Positions 32,002 through 44,348 of a DNA stretch of 64,000 bases are shown piece by piece. Position numbers and translations under genes: made by a program. Below the pieces are notes generated by a model. The model was not told the DNA's origin, did no database searches, and saw only the letters and a program-made list of their open reading frames with translations. The stretch covers positions 70,354,748 through 70,418,747 of the forward strand of contig CM038038.1 of assembly GCA_021397845.1 (NCBI GenBank), in the 5' to 3' direction. The stretch's first letter is position 1; every line of letters starts with the position of its first letter. This DNA comes from Areca catechu. Its lineage: Eukaryota > Streptophyta > Magnoliopsida > Arecales > Arecaceae.

Positions 32002-33349
32002 TGAAAGGATTATGCCCTATAAGCCAAAATTTGTATCTCCCAGACCAATTGTAAATTGACAAGTTAATAAAGGCATTAATTTTTCATCATTTACTGTGTC
32101 ATTATATGATGAACCCCATAGGTTAGGGCTATGGTCCTAGGGCTGTGATGAGATCATACCAGTGAGATCTAAGGCCTTAAAATCCTAATCTAGAATATTC
32201 CTAGTCATAGGAACCCTGAGTTGGGGATCAGGGTTTCCGGTAAGACTGGCACATCCTATGTATGCTGAAAAGGGTGACTGCTCTCACAGTCACTTATGTA
32301 GGATACTAATACAAGGATGTGGGTGCTCATTAGCGAATGAGTTCACTGAATAGATCCAGTTTGAGAACATCTAATGGAGCCTTAGCTGCATGTCAATAGA
32401 TGTTTCTCATAGTGGGAGTTGTACAAGTAGTCCTATGACCTGAGACTACCATTATACCTTATGTACATGAACCCATGCTTTGGTTCAATCTCATTCATGA
32501 CACTGGGTCATGCACAAGGTTGATGCTGGGTGTGGTGAATTGTATATGAAGGAAATGAGTAGGTCAACAAGGAATTGATCACTCCTAGTAGGAGGAGATT
32601 GCATCCAGCCAAATTAGGTCAGATGATGATTCAGGAAATCTTTGATCAAAGTACAGATATTAGAAATGATTTCTAATATCAAATTAATTGAATCATTAGT
32701 GTATGACTGAGCTGGGAATGAGTATAAACTGGATTTGACATGATTCCATATCCATAGTTACATTCGGGATGCAAGATGATTGAAGGATCGAATTGTACGG
32801 GAACTTTCCACTGAAGGGTAGTTTTGGAATTACACCAGAATTTCCATATCTTCCGGGTAGACATGACACGTTGCTAGACGTCAATCTTGTCTTGTGGGTT
32901 GATCAGATTAAATGGTTTAATTGGATCACTAATTAGGAGGAGTCCTAATTGACTAACTCGAGTTAGCTCGATTTGACCTAAATCGATTAGAATGAGTTCT
33001 GATCAAATTAGGTCAACTTGCACTCGGACCCACTGCTGGCTAGGTATGGAACCCAATGGGTCACACACTTAGGACAGATAATCAAGGATTTAATTTGGAA
33101 TTAAATCTTGTTTGCAGATGAACACACTAGCATGTGTTGCAAACCATGGCTTCTACTTGAATCGGATTCGAGTTAGGGTTCCGATTTGGTCTTTTTTAGA
33201 TCCAAATTCATTCCGGTTTGAATCTAATTGAAGATTCAAAACATTGGGCTAACTGTAGGCTAGCAATTGGGCTAACCTAAGAGGCTAAACCCCTTTCCCA
33301 CGTTGCCTAAGCCCCTCCCCCTCTCTTCCCACGCACGCGCGCAAGGAGA

Positions 33350-33467
33350 AGAGTCCACGCGCGCGTGGACTCTCTCCAAGTCGCGTCTTTGCATGAAAAG
33401 AAAGAAAAAAGACCGGCGTCTTTTGGCTGATGAGGCGTGGATCAGAGTCCACCAAGGCGTGGACTCT
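33350..33467 (+). repeat. Paired 24-bp palindromes in U3 of the young Copia LTR
   Basis: 33,350-33,373 is a perfect 24-bp palindrome with core CCACGCGCGCGTGG. 33,444-33,467 has the same 8-bp arms (AGAGTCCA/TGGACTCT) around a non-palindromic centre. Copies lie at 40,837-40,860 and 40,931-40,954. Confidence 0.9.
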
Positions 33468-33694
33468 TCAAAATAAATATTACCGTGAAAAGGAAAAGGA
33501 AAAAAACATCGAAGGGGCGCGACTCTTCTTTCTGCGCGCGCCCTTCTGTGTTTTTCACGATCCTTCTTCGCGTCTTCCCATCCCAAAGGCCGTGAGATTA
33601 ATCCCAAGGGCCGTGAGATAAAGAGAGAGGACGTGAGAAGGGAGAGAGGGATGTGAGAGGATGTTTTCAGATGAGAAGGCGCCTCTCTGTCGCC

Positions 33695-34020
33695 TATTTA
33701 AGAAGAAGGCTTCACCGTAAAAAAATCAATTCCAGATTTTCTACAGCGAAGCCTTGCTTCTTTTTCCCTCTCCCTCTCCAGAAGATTGTTTCCCCCTCCT
33801 CTCTTTCCTCTTTGATTCCTTTACAGAGCCTAGGCTATGTCGAATCTCAGAACAGAAGGAGAGTCAGAGAGAGAAACTCTCCGACGGTAAAGGAAGAAGG
33901 CGCCTCTTTTTCTTTCTTTCTTACATTAAGACAATTTTGTCTTAATTTTCTTCTCCCTCCAAGACAAGCCTTGTCTCATTTTAGGACAAGGGCTTATTCT
34001 TAAGACAAGAGTGTCTTAAG
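33695..34020 (+). promoter_or_regulatory. TATA-like box and downstream hairpin series, young Copia LTR
   Basis: TATTTAA lies at 33,695-33,701. Then come inverted repeats at 33,926-33,945 (TTAAGACAA arms), 33,962-33,976 (AGACAAG/CTTGTCT) and 33,999-34,020 (CTTAAGACA/TGTCTTAAG, 4-nt loop). They probably lie in the transcribed part of the LTR. Confidence 0.6.
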
Positions 34021-34428
34021 GGGCCAAAGTTGCTAAAAACTAGGAGAAGGGTAAGAGAGAAGGTTTAGTCCCAGTTTGGCTAGAGGAGTCCTAGCCAATA
34101 GCCCATATATCAAGTTCTTGGGGTAGAACTTGATTGGTAGGAACCCAATTAAGGAGTCACTGTCTTGATCATCTGCCCGTGTGGATCACCATCGGAGGGC
34201 GGACAAGTGGACGCCTGGTGTGTTCAAAAGGTTACTCAATTTGGAGTTTATTTCTACATCAGACTGGATATAGCGATCTGAGGTTAGTATCTAAACTATG
34301 TTTAAATTTGGACATGCATGTAGTCATAAGTTTTAATTGCTAATAAGGGGATTTTGGGATTAGGGTTCGGACCTGATTTCATAAAATTTTGAAATCCACG
34401 CTTCCGCACTGGTTCCCGAACCCAACAG

Positions 34429-34440
34429 TGGTATCAGAGC
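34429..34440 (+). promoter_or_regulatory. Primer binding site, young Copia element
   Basis: TGGTATCAGAGC, one base after the LTR end. Confidence 0.95.
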
Positions 34441-35090
34441 ATCCTTATTAGGATTAAAACTTATGCAGTTCAATTCATGATGTAGTATCATGTTAAAGTT
34501 ATTATATTGATGCACAATGCATGTCTTTGATTGAACATGAGTTTGATGATTGCCACCAGTTAGGGTTTTCCACTGAAACCCTAATTGTCTTAGAGATATG
34601 ATTAGCCCTGGAGCCATCATACTGAAATAAGGTTGCCCTGGCATAATGGTGTATCCATTATGTGGTAAATGGTTGTCCTAGTATGATGGCACACATTTCA
34701 CATATTTGCTTAGTTTAAAGCATGTATTAATATATGTGATAGCTTTTAATTGAATGTGCTGGCACTGCATGAACCCCTCTTAAAATTATATTAAGTGGTA
34801 GTATAGTTAACCGATAAGCATTATTAGTCATGATGGATAATTAGTCATTTCGGTGTCTAGAAAGGTAGTTCTGGGAAGGTAAAGGGAATCGTGGTTTTTA
34901 ATTGGTTCCGTTGACTGACCTGGCCAATTTTAAATTGGTGTCTAGGAAAGCAACGGGGGGACCCCCACATCTCTTCCACTAGCCTGGCCGATCTGATTGA
35001 TTTAATTCTTGACTAACATGCTTGGTGTTAAAATACTATTATTGGCCTTCCTTCATGATAGGTCATCATTGTGTTACGATCTATACTAGG

Positions 35091-35390
35091 TTTGTTGTGT
35101 ACACACAAGACCTAATATGGTGACTAACACAATTTTTGGCCTAATACAATTATTTGTTTATGGCATGATTTAAAGTAATATTTTGTTGTGTACACACAAG
35201 GGTATTACTATTAAAGTCATGACTATATGGCTATGAAGGGTCTTACTTAACTAAAATATTATAGTTTGTTGTGTATACACAAGGCTATTAATATTTTAGA
35301 GGCCGAGATAAGTTGAGAATTGTACAGGTTACAATTGGAAAAAGTTTTCCTACCTATGAACTTATATAAGATTTGTTGTGTACACACAAG
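35091..35390 (+). repeat. Four copies of a palindromic 19-mer in the leader
   Basis: TTTGTTGTGTACACACAAG starts at 35,091, 35,182, 35,265 (one change, TATACAC) and 35,372. The core TGTGTACACA is self-complementary. All copies lie between PBS and the gag start. The rest of the leader (34,441-35,582) shows no coding signal. Confidence 0.9.
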
Positions 35391-35582
35391 GTCTTTTATA
35401 AGGGATTGGGATCTCAACCCCACTAAGAAAGACCAATTAAGGTTTTCTCGATCATCGTATAGAGGGTTATGATGCTCGATAAAATAGTGGGAGACATAAT
35501 TAAATTAAAGTCCTAATTTAATTATGTGTTGTCATTTCATGGTTGTTTGCTTATGTATTGTTCTTTGTTTAAATGTAGATAA

Positions 35583-38500
35583 ATGGCCTCTTCACTCTCA
35601 CTCCGTAGTATTTTAGATGCCAACAAATTGACTGGGCCTAATTATGTTGATTGGCTGAGAAATTTAAAAATAGTACTCAGTCAAGAAAGAATTTCCTATA
35701 TTCTTGATACCCCAATTTTGGAACCACCAAGGGAAGATGCCTCGCAAGAGGAGAAGACCACATATAATATGTGGAAAAATGACTCACTTACTGTCAAGTG
35801 CGTTATGCTTGCCTCTATGACCAATGAGTTGCAGAGGCAGCATGATAGCATGGATACTAACTCCATACTGCTAAATTTAAAAGAACTTTATGGAGAACAC
35901 AGTAGAACTGCTAGATATGAAATATCTAAGCAGTTGTTCCGTGCAAGGATGACAGAAGGTACATCAGTACAAGACCATGTATTAAAGATAATTGATCTAA
36001 TCACTCGATTAGGTCAATTAGGTTTTGTAATGGATGGGGAGTTGAATCAAGACTTGATCTTGCAATCACTCCCAGAGTCATTTTCACAGTTTGTTCTTAA
36101 TTACCATATGAACAAACTTAATTCTTCCTTGCCTGAGCTGTTGAATATGTTGAAGACAGCAGAGAGCCATGTAAAGAAAAATAAGGCTCCAGTTCTTCTT
36201 GTGGATAAGAAGAAGACAGGCAAAAAGGGTTCCAGTAAGAGGATGAATCCCAAAGGGAGCATTAAGAAGAAGAAAGGAAAGAAGGCCTCCGGACAGATGA
36301 CCTGCTTTCATTGTGGCAAGCCGGGTCATTGGAAAAGGAACTGCAAGGTTTACCTTGCAAGTGTGAAGCCTGGTGCATCAGAGGCACCAAAAGGTATGAA
36401 AGAAGTTCATACTATTTTGTCATTGGATTCTTCCATTTCAAATACTTGGGTGTTGGATACCGCCTGTGGTCATAACATCTGCAAATCATTGCAGGGACTT
36501 CAGGGGCTTAAAGTATTGAAGGAAGGTAACTTTGAGCTCTACGGTGCTGGAGGGGACCCCATCCAAGCAGAAGCTGTAGGGACTTATGTTTTGAAGTTAC
36601 CTTCAGGGAAGATCTTGGAGCTAAGGAATTGTTACTATATGCCAAAAATCATTAGAAATATCATATCTGTACCCTTGTTACTTAAACAAGGATATACTAT
36701 GAATGTAATGAGCAGTGGCTGCTCAATTTCTTTATCTAATGAAATTATATGTTATGGCATATTCTGCAATGGTCTATTAACTCTTTCCACTAATGACAAT
36801 ATTTTTCATGTTTCTAACAAACGGAAAAGAGATGATGTTAACAATACCTTACTTTGGCATTGTCAACTTGGACATATTAGTGAGACTAGGATTAACAAGT
36901 TATACAAAGAAAATTTCTTTGATCCTTATGACTATGAGTCATTAGGAACTTGTGAATCATGTCTCATGGGTAAGATGACCAAGACTCCATTTAGTGGACA
37001 TGGAGAAAGGACAAAAGAGTTATTAGGACTCATACACACAGATGTATGTGGGCCTATGACAACTCAAGCCTATGGTGGATACTCATACTTCATCACATTT
37101 ACTGATGATTTTTCAAGGTATGGATTTGTGTATCTAATGAAACATAAGTCCGATGCTTTTGAAAAATTTTTAGAGTATCAAAGTATGGTAGAGAAACAGA
37201 CAGGAAAAAGTATAAAGATCCTCCGATCAGATAGAGGAGGTGAGTACTTATCCACTGAGTTTCTTGATCACCTTAAAAATAAGGGGATCATCTCTGAATG
37301 GACTCCTTCTTACACACCACAATTAAATGGTGTTGCTGAAAGGAGGAATCATACTTTATTGGATATGGTATGATCCATGATGTGCTTCACGGAGTTACCT
37401 TTTTCCTTCTGGGGATATGCTTTGGAAACAGCAACTTATATCTTGAATAGAGTACCATCTAAAACTGTCTCTAGCACTCCATATGAATTATGGAGAGGTA
37501 AGAAGCCCAATCTTAAGTATATTAAGATATGGGGATGTCCAGCCTATGTAAAAAGAAATTTTGGACATAAACTAGATGCTAGAGCAGACAAATGTCTATT
37601 TATCGGATATCCTAGAGATAGTATAGGATATCTGTTCTACCACCCTACTGAGCAAAAGGTATTGGTCAGTAGGCATGCCACTTTTATGGAAAAAGAATTC
37701 ATCCTACAAAAGGGCACTGGTAGAAATATCGAACTTAATGAAATTCAACAAATAGACACATCTCAGTCAAGTAACAACATAGTTAATATAGAACCTGAAC
37801 ACACTCCTATCCGTAGGTCTGATAGGGTGCGACAAGCACCTGAGAGGTATGGGTTCATAATTGAAAATAATGAAGCCCAAATCATTCAAAATGATGAGCC
37901 TCTAACCTATACGGAAGCAATCATGAGTAGAGACTCAGACAGATGGCTGGAAGCCATGAGATCCGAGATGGACTCCATGTATGTCAACCAAGTATGGTCT
38001 TTGGTTGATGCACCAGAGGGTATTAACCCTATTGGGTGTAAATGGGTCTATAAAAGGAAGAATGGGGCAGATGGCCAAGTTGAAACTTATAAAGCCAGAT
38101 TGGTGGCTAAAGGTTTCAGACAAAAACAGGGAATAGATTATGATGAAACATTTTCCCCTATTGCCATGCTCAAATCTATTCGGATTATGCTTGCTATAGC
38201 AGCATATCATGATTATGAGATCTGGCAAATGGATGTAAAAACTGCATTCCTCAATGGTTTCCTTGAGGAAGAGGTTTATATGTCACAGCCAGAAGGTTTT
38301 GTCTTGGAGACTAAACCTAATCAGGTATGTAGGCTAAAGAAATCCATTTATGGATTAAAGCAAGCATCAAGGAGTTGGAACATCCGATTTGATAAAATAG
38401 TCAAAGAATTTGATTTTTTCAAAAATGAGGATGAACCTTGTGTGTACAAGAAGACTAGTGGGAGTGCCATAGTTTTCTTAGTTCTATATGTTGATGATAT

Positions 38501-39473
38501 ACTTCTTATTGGGAATGATATCCCAATGTTACAATCAGTCAAAGTGTGGTTATCGAAACAGTTTTCCATGAAAGACTTGGGAGAAGCATCCTACATACTG
38601 GGTATAAAGATCTACAGGGAAAGATCAAGAAGGATGCTAGGCTTATCCCAGTCTAGGTACATTGACCAGGTGCTAAAGAGATTTTGCATGGAGGAAAGTA
38701 AAAGAGGTTACTTACCTATTGGTCATGGCATATGTCTTTCTAAGAGGATGTCTCCTAAGACACCTGAAGAAAGAAATAGAATGAGTTCTATACCTTATGC
38801 TTCGGCTATAGGGTCGATTATGTATGCTATGTTATGTACCAGGCCTGATGTGGCATATGCCTTGGGTGTAGCCAGTAGATTTCAGGCTGATCCAGGAGAG
38901 GATCACTGGAAGGCTGTGAAAAATATTCTTAAGTACCTGAGAAGGACTAAGGATATTTTTCTCATATACGGAGGGTCTGATCTTAAACTAGAAGCCTATT
39001 CAGACTCTAGTTTTCAATCAGACCCAGATGATAGTAAATCCATTTCAGGGTATGTCTTTACCTTGAATGGTGGAGCAGTAAGTTGGAAGAGCACTAAACA
39101 GTAGACTGTAGCTGACTCAACTACCGAGGCAGAGTACATAGCTGTCAGTGAAGCCGCCAAGGAAGCTGTCTGGATGAAGAAATTCATCACAGAGTTGGGA
39201 GTAGTTCCTGAGATTGAGAACCCGGTGCCACTCTATTGTGATAACACTGGAGCAGTTGCTCAAGCTAAGGAACCGAGAGCCCATCACAAGTCCAAGCACA
39301 TTCTGAGATGCTTCCATCTTGTCCGAGAGATAATCGAGAGACAAGAAGTCTGCATCAATAGAGTGGATACAAAGAACAACATAGCAGACCCGTTCACTAA
39401 GGCTCTACCACAGCGGGAGTTTGATCGCCACCTCGACAGTATGGGGTTAAAGAATAAGAGCGATTGGCTTTAG
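35583..39473 (+). pseudogene. gag-pol: Copia gag-pol polyprotein with two nonsense codons
   Basis: A single frame of 1,296 codons. Gag core ~1-200; CCHC knuckle CFHCGKPGHWKRNC (241-254); protease DTACGH (D292; relatives usually have DTG or DSG); integrase zinc finger H426, H431, C457, C460; integrase acidic triad D487, D550, E586 (D-35-E spacing); reverse transcriptase with YVDD at 969-972; RNase H (AYSDSSF, TTEAEY) near the end. In-frame stops are TGA at codon 597 (37,371) and TAG at codon 1174 (39,102). Both look like single C-to-T changes. Translation would stop just after the integrase core. Confidence 0.95.
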
Positions 39474-39487
39474 TGCAAGTGGGAGAT

Positions 39488-41914
39488 TGAAAGGATTATG
39501 CCCTATAAGCCAAAATTTGTATCTCCCAGACCAATTGTAAATTGACAAGTTAATAAAGGCATTAATTTTTCATCATTCGCTGTGTCATTATATGATGAAC
39601 CCCATAGGTTAGGGCTATGGTCCTAGGGCTGTGATGAGATCATACCAGTGAGATCTAAGGCCTTAAAACCCTAATCTAGAATATTCCTAGTCATAGGAAC
39701 CCTGAGTTGGGGATCAGGGTTTCCGGTAAGACTGGCACATCCTATGTATGCTGAAAAGGGTGACTGCTCTCACAGTCACTTATGTAGGACACTAATACAA
39801 GGATGTGGGTGCTCATTAGCGAATGAGTTCACTGAATAGATCCAGTTTGAGAACATCTAATGGAGCCTTAGCTGCATGTCAATAGATGTTTCTCATAGTG
39901 GGAGTTGTACAAGTAGTCCTATGACCTGAGACTACCATTATACCTTATGTACATGAACCCATGCTTTGGTTCAATCTCATTCATGACACTGGGTCATGCA
40001 CAAGGTTGATGCTGGGTGTGGTGAATTGTATATGAAGGAAATGAGTAGGTCAACAAGGAATTGATCACTCCTAGTAGGAGGAGATTGCATCCAGCCAAAT
40101 TAGGTCAGATGATGATTCAAGAAATCTTTGATCAAAGTACAGATATTAGAAATGATTTCTAATATCAAATTAATTGAATCATTAGTGTATGACTGAGCTG
40201 GGAATGAGTATAAACTGGATTTGACATGATTCCATATCCATAGTTACATTCGGGATGCAAGATGATTGAATGATCGAATTGTACGGGAACTTTCCACTGA
40301 AGGGTAGTTTTGGAATTACACCAGAATTTCCATATCTTCCGGGTAGACATGACACGTTGCTAGACGTCAATCTTGTCTTGTGGGTTGATCAGATTAAATG
40401 GTTTAATTGGATCACTAATTAGGAGGAGTCCTAATTGACTAACTCGAGTTAGCTCGATTTGACCTAAATCGATTAGAATGAGTTCTGATCAAATTAGGTC
40501 AACTTGCACTCGGACCCACTGCTGGCTAGGTATGGAACCCAATGGGTCACACACTTAGGACAGATAATCAAGGATTTAATTTGGAATTAAATCTCGTTTG
40601 CAGATGAACACACTAGCATGTGTTGCAAACCATGGCTTCTACTTGAATCGGATTCGAGTTAGGGTTCCGATTTGGTCTTTTTTTAGATCCAAATTCATTC
40701 CGGTTTGAATCTAATTGAAGATTCAAAACATTGGGCTAACTGTAGGCTAGCAATTGGGCTAACCTAAGAGGCTAAACCCCTTTCCCACATCGCCTAAGCC
40801 CCTCCCCCTCTCTTCCCACGCACGCGCGCAAGGAGAAGAGTCCACGCGCGCGTGGACTCTCTCCAAGTCGCGTCTTTGCATGAAAAGAAAGAAAAAAGAC
40901 CGGCGTCTTTTGGCTGATGAGGCGTGGATCAGAGTCCACCAAGGCGTGGACTCTTCAAAATAAATATTACCGTGAAAAGGAAAAGGAAAAAAACACCGAA
41001 GGGGCGCGACTCTTCTTTCTGCGTGCGCCCTTCTGTGTTTTTCACGATCCTTCTTCGCGTCTTCCCATCCCAAAGGCCGTGAGATTAATCCCAAGGGCCG
41101 TGAGATAAAGAGAGAGGACGTGAGAAGGGAGAGAGGGATGTGAGAGGATGTTTTCAGATGAGAAGGCGCCTCTCTGTCGCCTATTTAAGAAGAAGGCTTC
41201 ACCGTAAAAAAATCAATTCCAGATTTTCTACGGCGAAGCCTTGCTTCTTTTTCCCTCTCCCTCTCCAGAAGATTGTTTCCCCCTCCTCTCTTTCCTCTTT
41301 GATTCCTTTACAGAGCCTAGGCTCTGTCGAATCTCAGAACAGAAGGAGAGTCAGAGAGAGAAACTCTCCGACGGTAATGGAAGAAGGCGCCTCTTTTTCT
41401 TTCTTTCTTACATTAAGACAATTTTGTCTTAATTTTCTTCTCCCTCCAAGACAAGCCTTGTCTCATTTTAGGACAAGGGCTTATTCTTAAGACAAGAGTG
41501 TCTTAAGGGGCCAAAGTTGCTAAAAACTAGGAGAAGGGTAAGAGAGAAGGTTTAGTCCCAGTTTGGCTAGAGGAGTCCTAGCCAATAGCCCATATATCAA
41601 GTTCTTGGGGTAGAAATTGATTGGAAGGAACCCAATTAAGGAGTCACTGTCTTGATCATCTGCCCGTGTGGATCACCATCGGAGGGCGGACAAGTGGACG
41701 CCTGGTGTGTTCAAAAGGTTACTCAATTTGGAGTTTATTTCTACATCAGACTGGATATAGCGATCTGAGGTTAGTATCTAAACTATGTTTAAATTTGGAC
41801 ATGCATGTAGTCATAAGTTTTAATTGCTAATAAGGGGATTTTGGGATTAGGGTTCAGACCTGATTTCATAAAATTTTGAAATCCACGCTTCCGCACTGGT
41901 TCCCGAACCCAACA
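39488..41914 (+). repeat. 3' LTR of the young Copia element
   Basis: It follows the PPT GCAAGTGGGAGAT and ends CCCAACA before TAAAG. It is 2,427 bp and nearly identical to the 5' LTR. Confidence 0.95.
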
Positions 41915-41919
41915 TAAAG

Positions 41920-43161
41920 AGGGGGCTACGGACCTCCTACTTTACATACTCCCTCGACAAGAAGCCTTCGAAGACTTACTCGATGCTACTCCTCTGGCCC
42001 TACAAATATATCCGTGTAGAGGAGGCTGACCATACCATAAGAGAGCTGGACGGGAGGCCACTGAAGAGGCAGGCCATTAGGGAAGCATCCACTCCCTTGG
42101 CCTAAAAGATGGCATAGATCCCATGGCTGAGGCCGAGACCCAGAGTTGACCCCACCAAAGAAGAGAAGTTCACTCCTCTCCTCGCCCCGAGAGCAAAGAT
42201 CTTGATGGAGATCGAGAGGGAGTGCTTCTTGCATCAACCTCCCCCATTAAGGCCATTTGCTGGATACGACAGGTCCTGCTACTGCCGCTTCCACTGGGAC
42301 CACGGCCACGATACCAAGGAAGCCACCACCTGAAGAGGGAGATCGAAGACCTGATCAAGCACGACTATCTCGATAAGTACATGAAAGGAGGAGCACCTTC
42401 AGTAGCCCAAAATGAAGAGCCCCAATCGCTTGCCATCGACAACTAGCCCACCAAGAAGCCGATAGGGATGATCTCCTCGGGGGCAGGGAGAACCTCGAAG
42501 AGGGCTAGGGAGAGAAGAGAATGATGATGTACTCCCCTACGAGGGAGGAGGGTCAACTAGGGTAGATAACCTAAATAATGATGCTGTCATCATTGAAATG
42601 ATGATAGCTAAATATCCTATAAAAAGAATTATGATTGATAGTGGAAGCTATGTTGCCTTCTTTTTTTATGATGCTTTTGGAAGGATGAACTTGTCCACTG
42701 ACCAAATGAAGCCAATGTTCATGCCCTTAGTGCGCTTCATTAGGGACTCGGTTGGTGTTGAGGGAGAGATCACACTCTCAATAACTACCAGGATGCCATA
42801 TCGGTAAAGTACTGTGCTGACAACATTTACCATCGTGAGGCTTGCTTCGCCTTACAACACAATCCTGGGGCATCCCGGACTCAATATGCTCGATGCCACC
42901 ATCTCCACCAGGCATCTTCTCATCTAGTTCCCTACTCCTTGGGAGATTGGAGAAATGAGAGGGTCTCGCCAACCAATTCAGCACTACCTGCAGACCGTTT
43001 CGGGACCGTGAGGGGCCAACCCGAGCCCAGCCATTGACTAACTAAATCCAGTGGAACCGGAGCCGAAGGGCAGACCAGTTGAGCCCTTGTTATCCTTCTC
43101 CTTGGGAGAGGATCCCCTGAAGACTATGCAAGTAGGAGCCGTACTGCCCGATGAGGAAAGG
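41920..43161 (+). pseudogene. Tat gag C-terminal part and aspartic protease
   Basis: Gag resumes as RGLRTSYFTYSLDKKPSKTYS. The zinc-binding tail YCRFHWDHGHDTKEA lies near 42,280, then KREIEDLIKHDYLDKYMKGG. The protease spans ~42,590-42,960: IKRIMIDSGSYVAFFFYDAF (DSG at ~42,637) and, in another frame, YNTILGHPGLN. Frame changes occur near 42,330, 42,450 and 42,810. It is cut at 43,161 by the solo LTR; reverse transcriptase resumes at 53,242. Confidence 0.82.
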
Positions 43162-43742
43162 TGGTGCAGACACCAGGGCTAGAAGAAAATAACAGGTCGA
43201 ACCCACATCCTTGTGGATCACCTATGAATGAAGCCCTAAGCCCAAACCCCAAATCACTTATAAATAGTTATCTTAAATTTTGTTATTTTAGCTTAGTTGG
43301 GTTTAGCCCTAAATCCTAAAATTGAGTTGTCTGTAAAAACCCTTGGACCCAAAATTGAGTCCGTAAAAAAACTCCAATTTTAAGTGGATCATAAATTCTA
43401 TTATAATGGTCCGATGTTATTTAGCCCTTTTTACCAACTTTAATTGGATTTTGTATTTGCAAGCATAATTAAGTATGGTATGGTTCAATTATGAATTAGT
43501 TATGCCTTTTGATCAATTTGATCAAGTTGGGCTATTAGTTATTTAGTTGGTTGAGTCTTGTAATTGTTAGTTGAGTCCTGTAATACAAGAGGGGCTCCAA
43601 TTAAAAACCCCATGTGCCAACCCAAATTAAGACCCATGTGACTCCATATGCCAACCCAACACATCATGTGCCAACTACCACTTGGCACCACACCATCACA
43701 TGGGATCCATTTGGAGCACCAATTAAAAATTACAACTTGATT

Positions 43743-43832
43743 TTAAGACATCTGAACATCTAGACATCCAGACACCGAGACATCCAGACATCAAGACATC
43801 CGAACATCCAGACATTAAGACATCCGGCAATC
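43743..43832 (+). repeat. Short tandem array (about 9-bp unit, gacatccag)
   Basis: About nine imperfect copies of 'agacatccg/agacatccaga' within the solo LTR. Confidence 0.7.
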
Positions 43833-44348
43833 ATGACCTCATCCTATCTTATCCAAGGAGGGCACCTCATTTAAATTCCAAGATACCGATGGTTTTAAGA
43901 AAAGTAAAGCAGAAGGAGTCCTAGCCTTGTTTAGCACCAAGAAGGAGTTTTGGTCGCCCATCTTTCTCATTATTTGTCGCCAAATCCAAAAGAAGTCAGC
44001 CAAGAATCTAGGGATGCCCATCAAGAAAAAGGTTCAAGGGAGTTTCTTTCTTTAAGCCAATCAAGTTCCAAGAAATCAAGAATTCAAGAACTCTAGAGTC
44101 CCATTTAAAAGAAAGCATTTGAATTTCAAATCTAAGAGGAGGACGCCATTTTGTCGCCAACATCTCATAAAATATTATCACCTCATCCTTCTTATTGTCA
44201 CCCATTTAAAATATATACAAGGCATTGCTGATTTTAAGAGGAGTAAACAAGAAGAACTCCTCATTTCTTATCGCCAAAAAGGATGGAGGTTCCTTGTTGT
44301 CGCCCACCCAGATCGAACCAATTCAAGTTATCGCCTACTATGGATGAA

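Larger units (their letters stand above)
32002..34427 (+). repeat. 5' LTR of the young Copia element
   Basis: 2,426 bp, long for a Copia LTR. U3 contains two 24-bp palindromic sequences. A TATA-like TATTTAA is at 33,695-33,701, and three small hairpins lie downstream. Confidence 0.95.
32002..41914 (+). mobile_element. Young Copia element, TSD TAAAG
   Basis: A complete 9,913-bp element. LTRs of 2,426 and 2,427 bp start TGAAAGGATTATGCC and end CGAACCCAACA. TAAAG is at 31,997-32,001 and 41,915-41,919. It has an initiator-Met PBS, a 1.1-kb leader with four palindromic repeats, one polyprotein frame and a PPT (GCAAGTGGGAGAT). I count about 18 substitutions and one indel between LTRs (~0.75%), making it the youngest complete element here. 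Two nonsense codons are the only coding lesions I can see. Confidence 0.95.

Noticed and set aside
33272..34003. Several 60-116-codon ORFs in the Copia LTR
   Set aside because: They are preserved in both LTRs only because the LTRs are nearly identical; no domain similarity and no codon-like substitution pattern.
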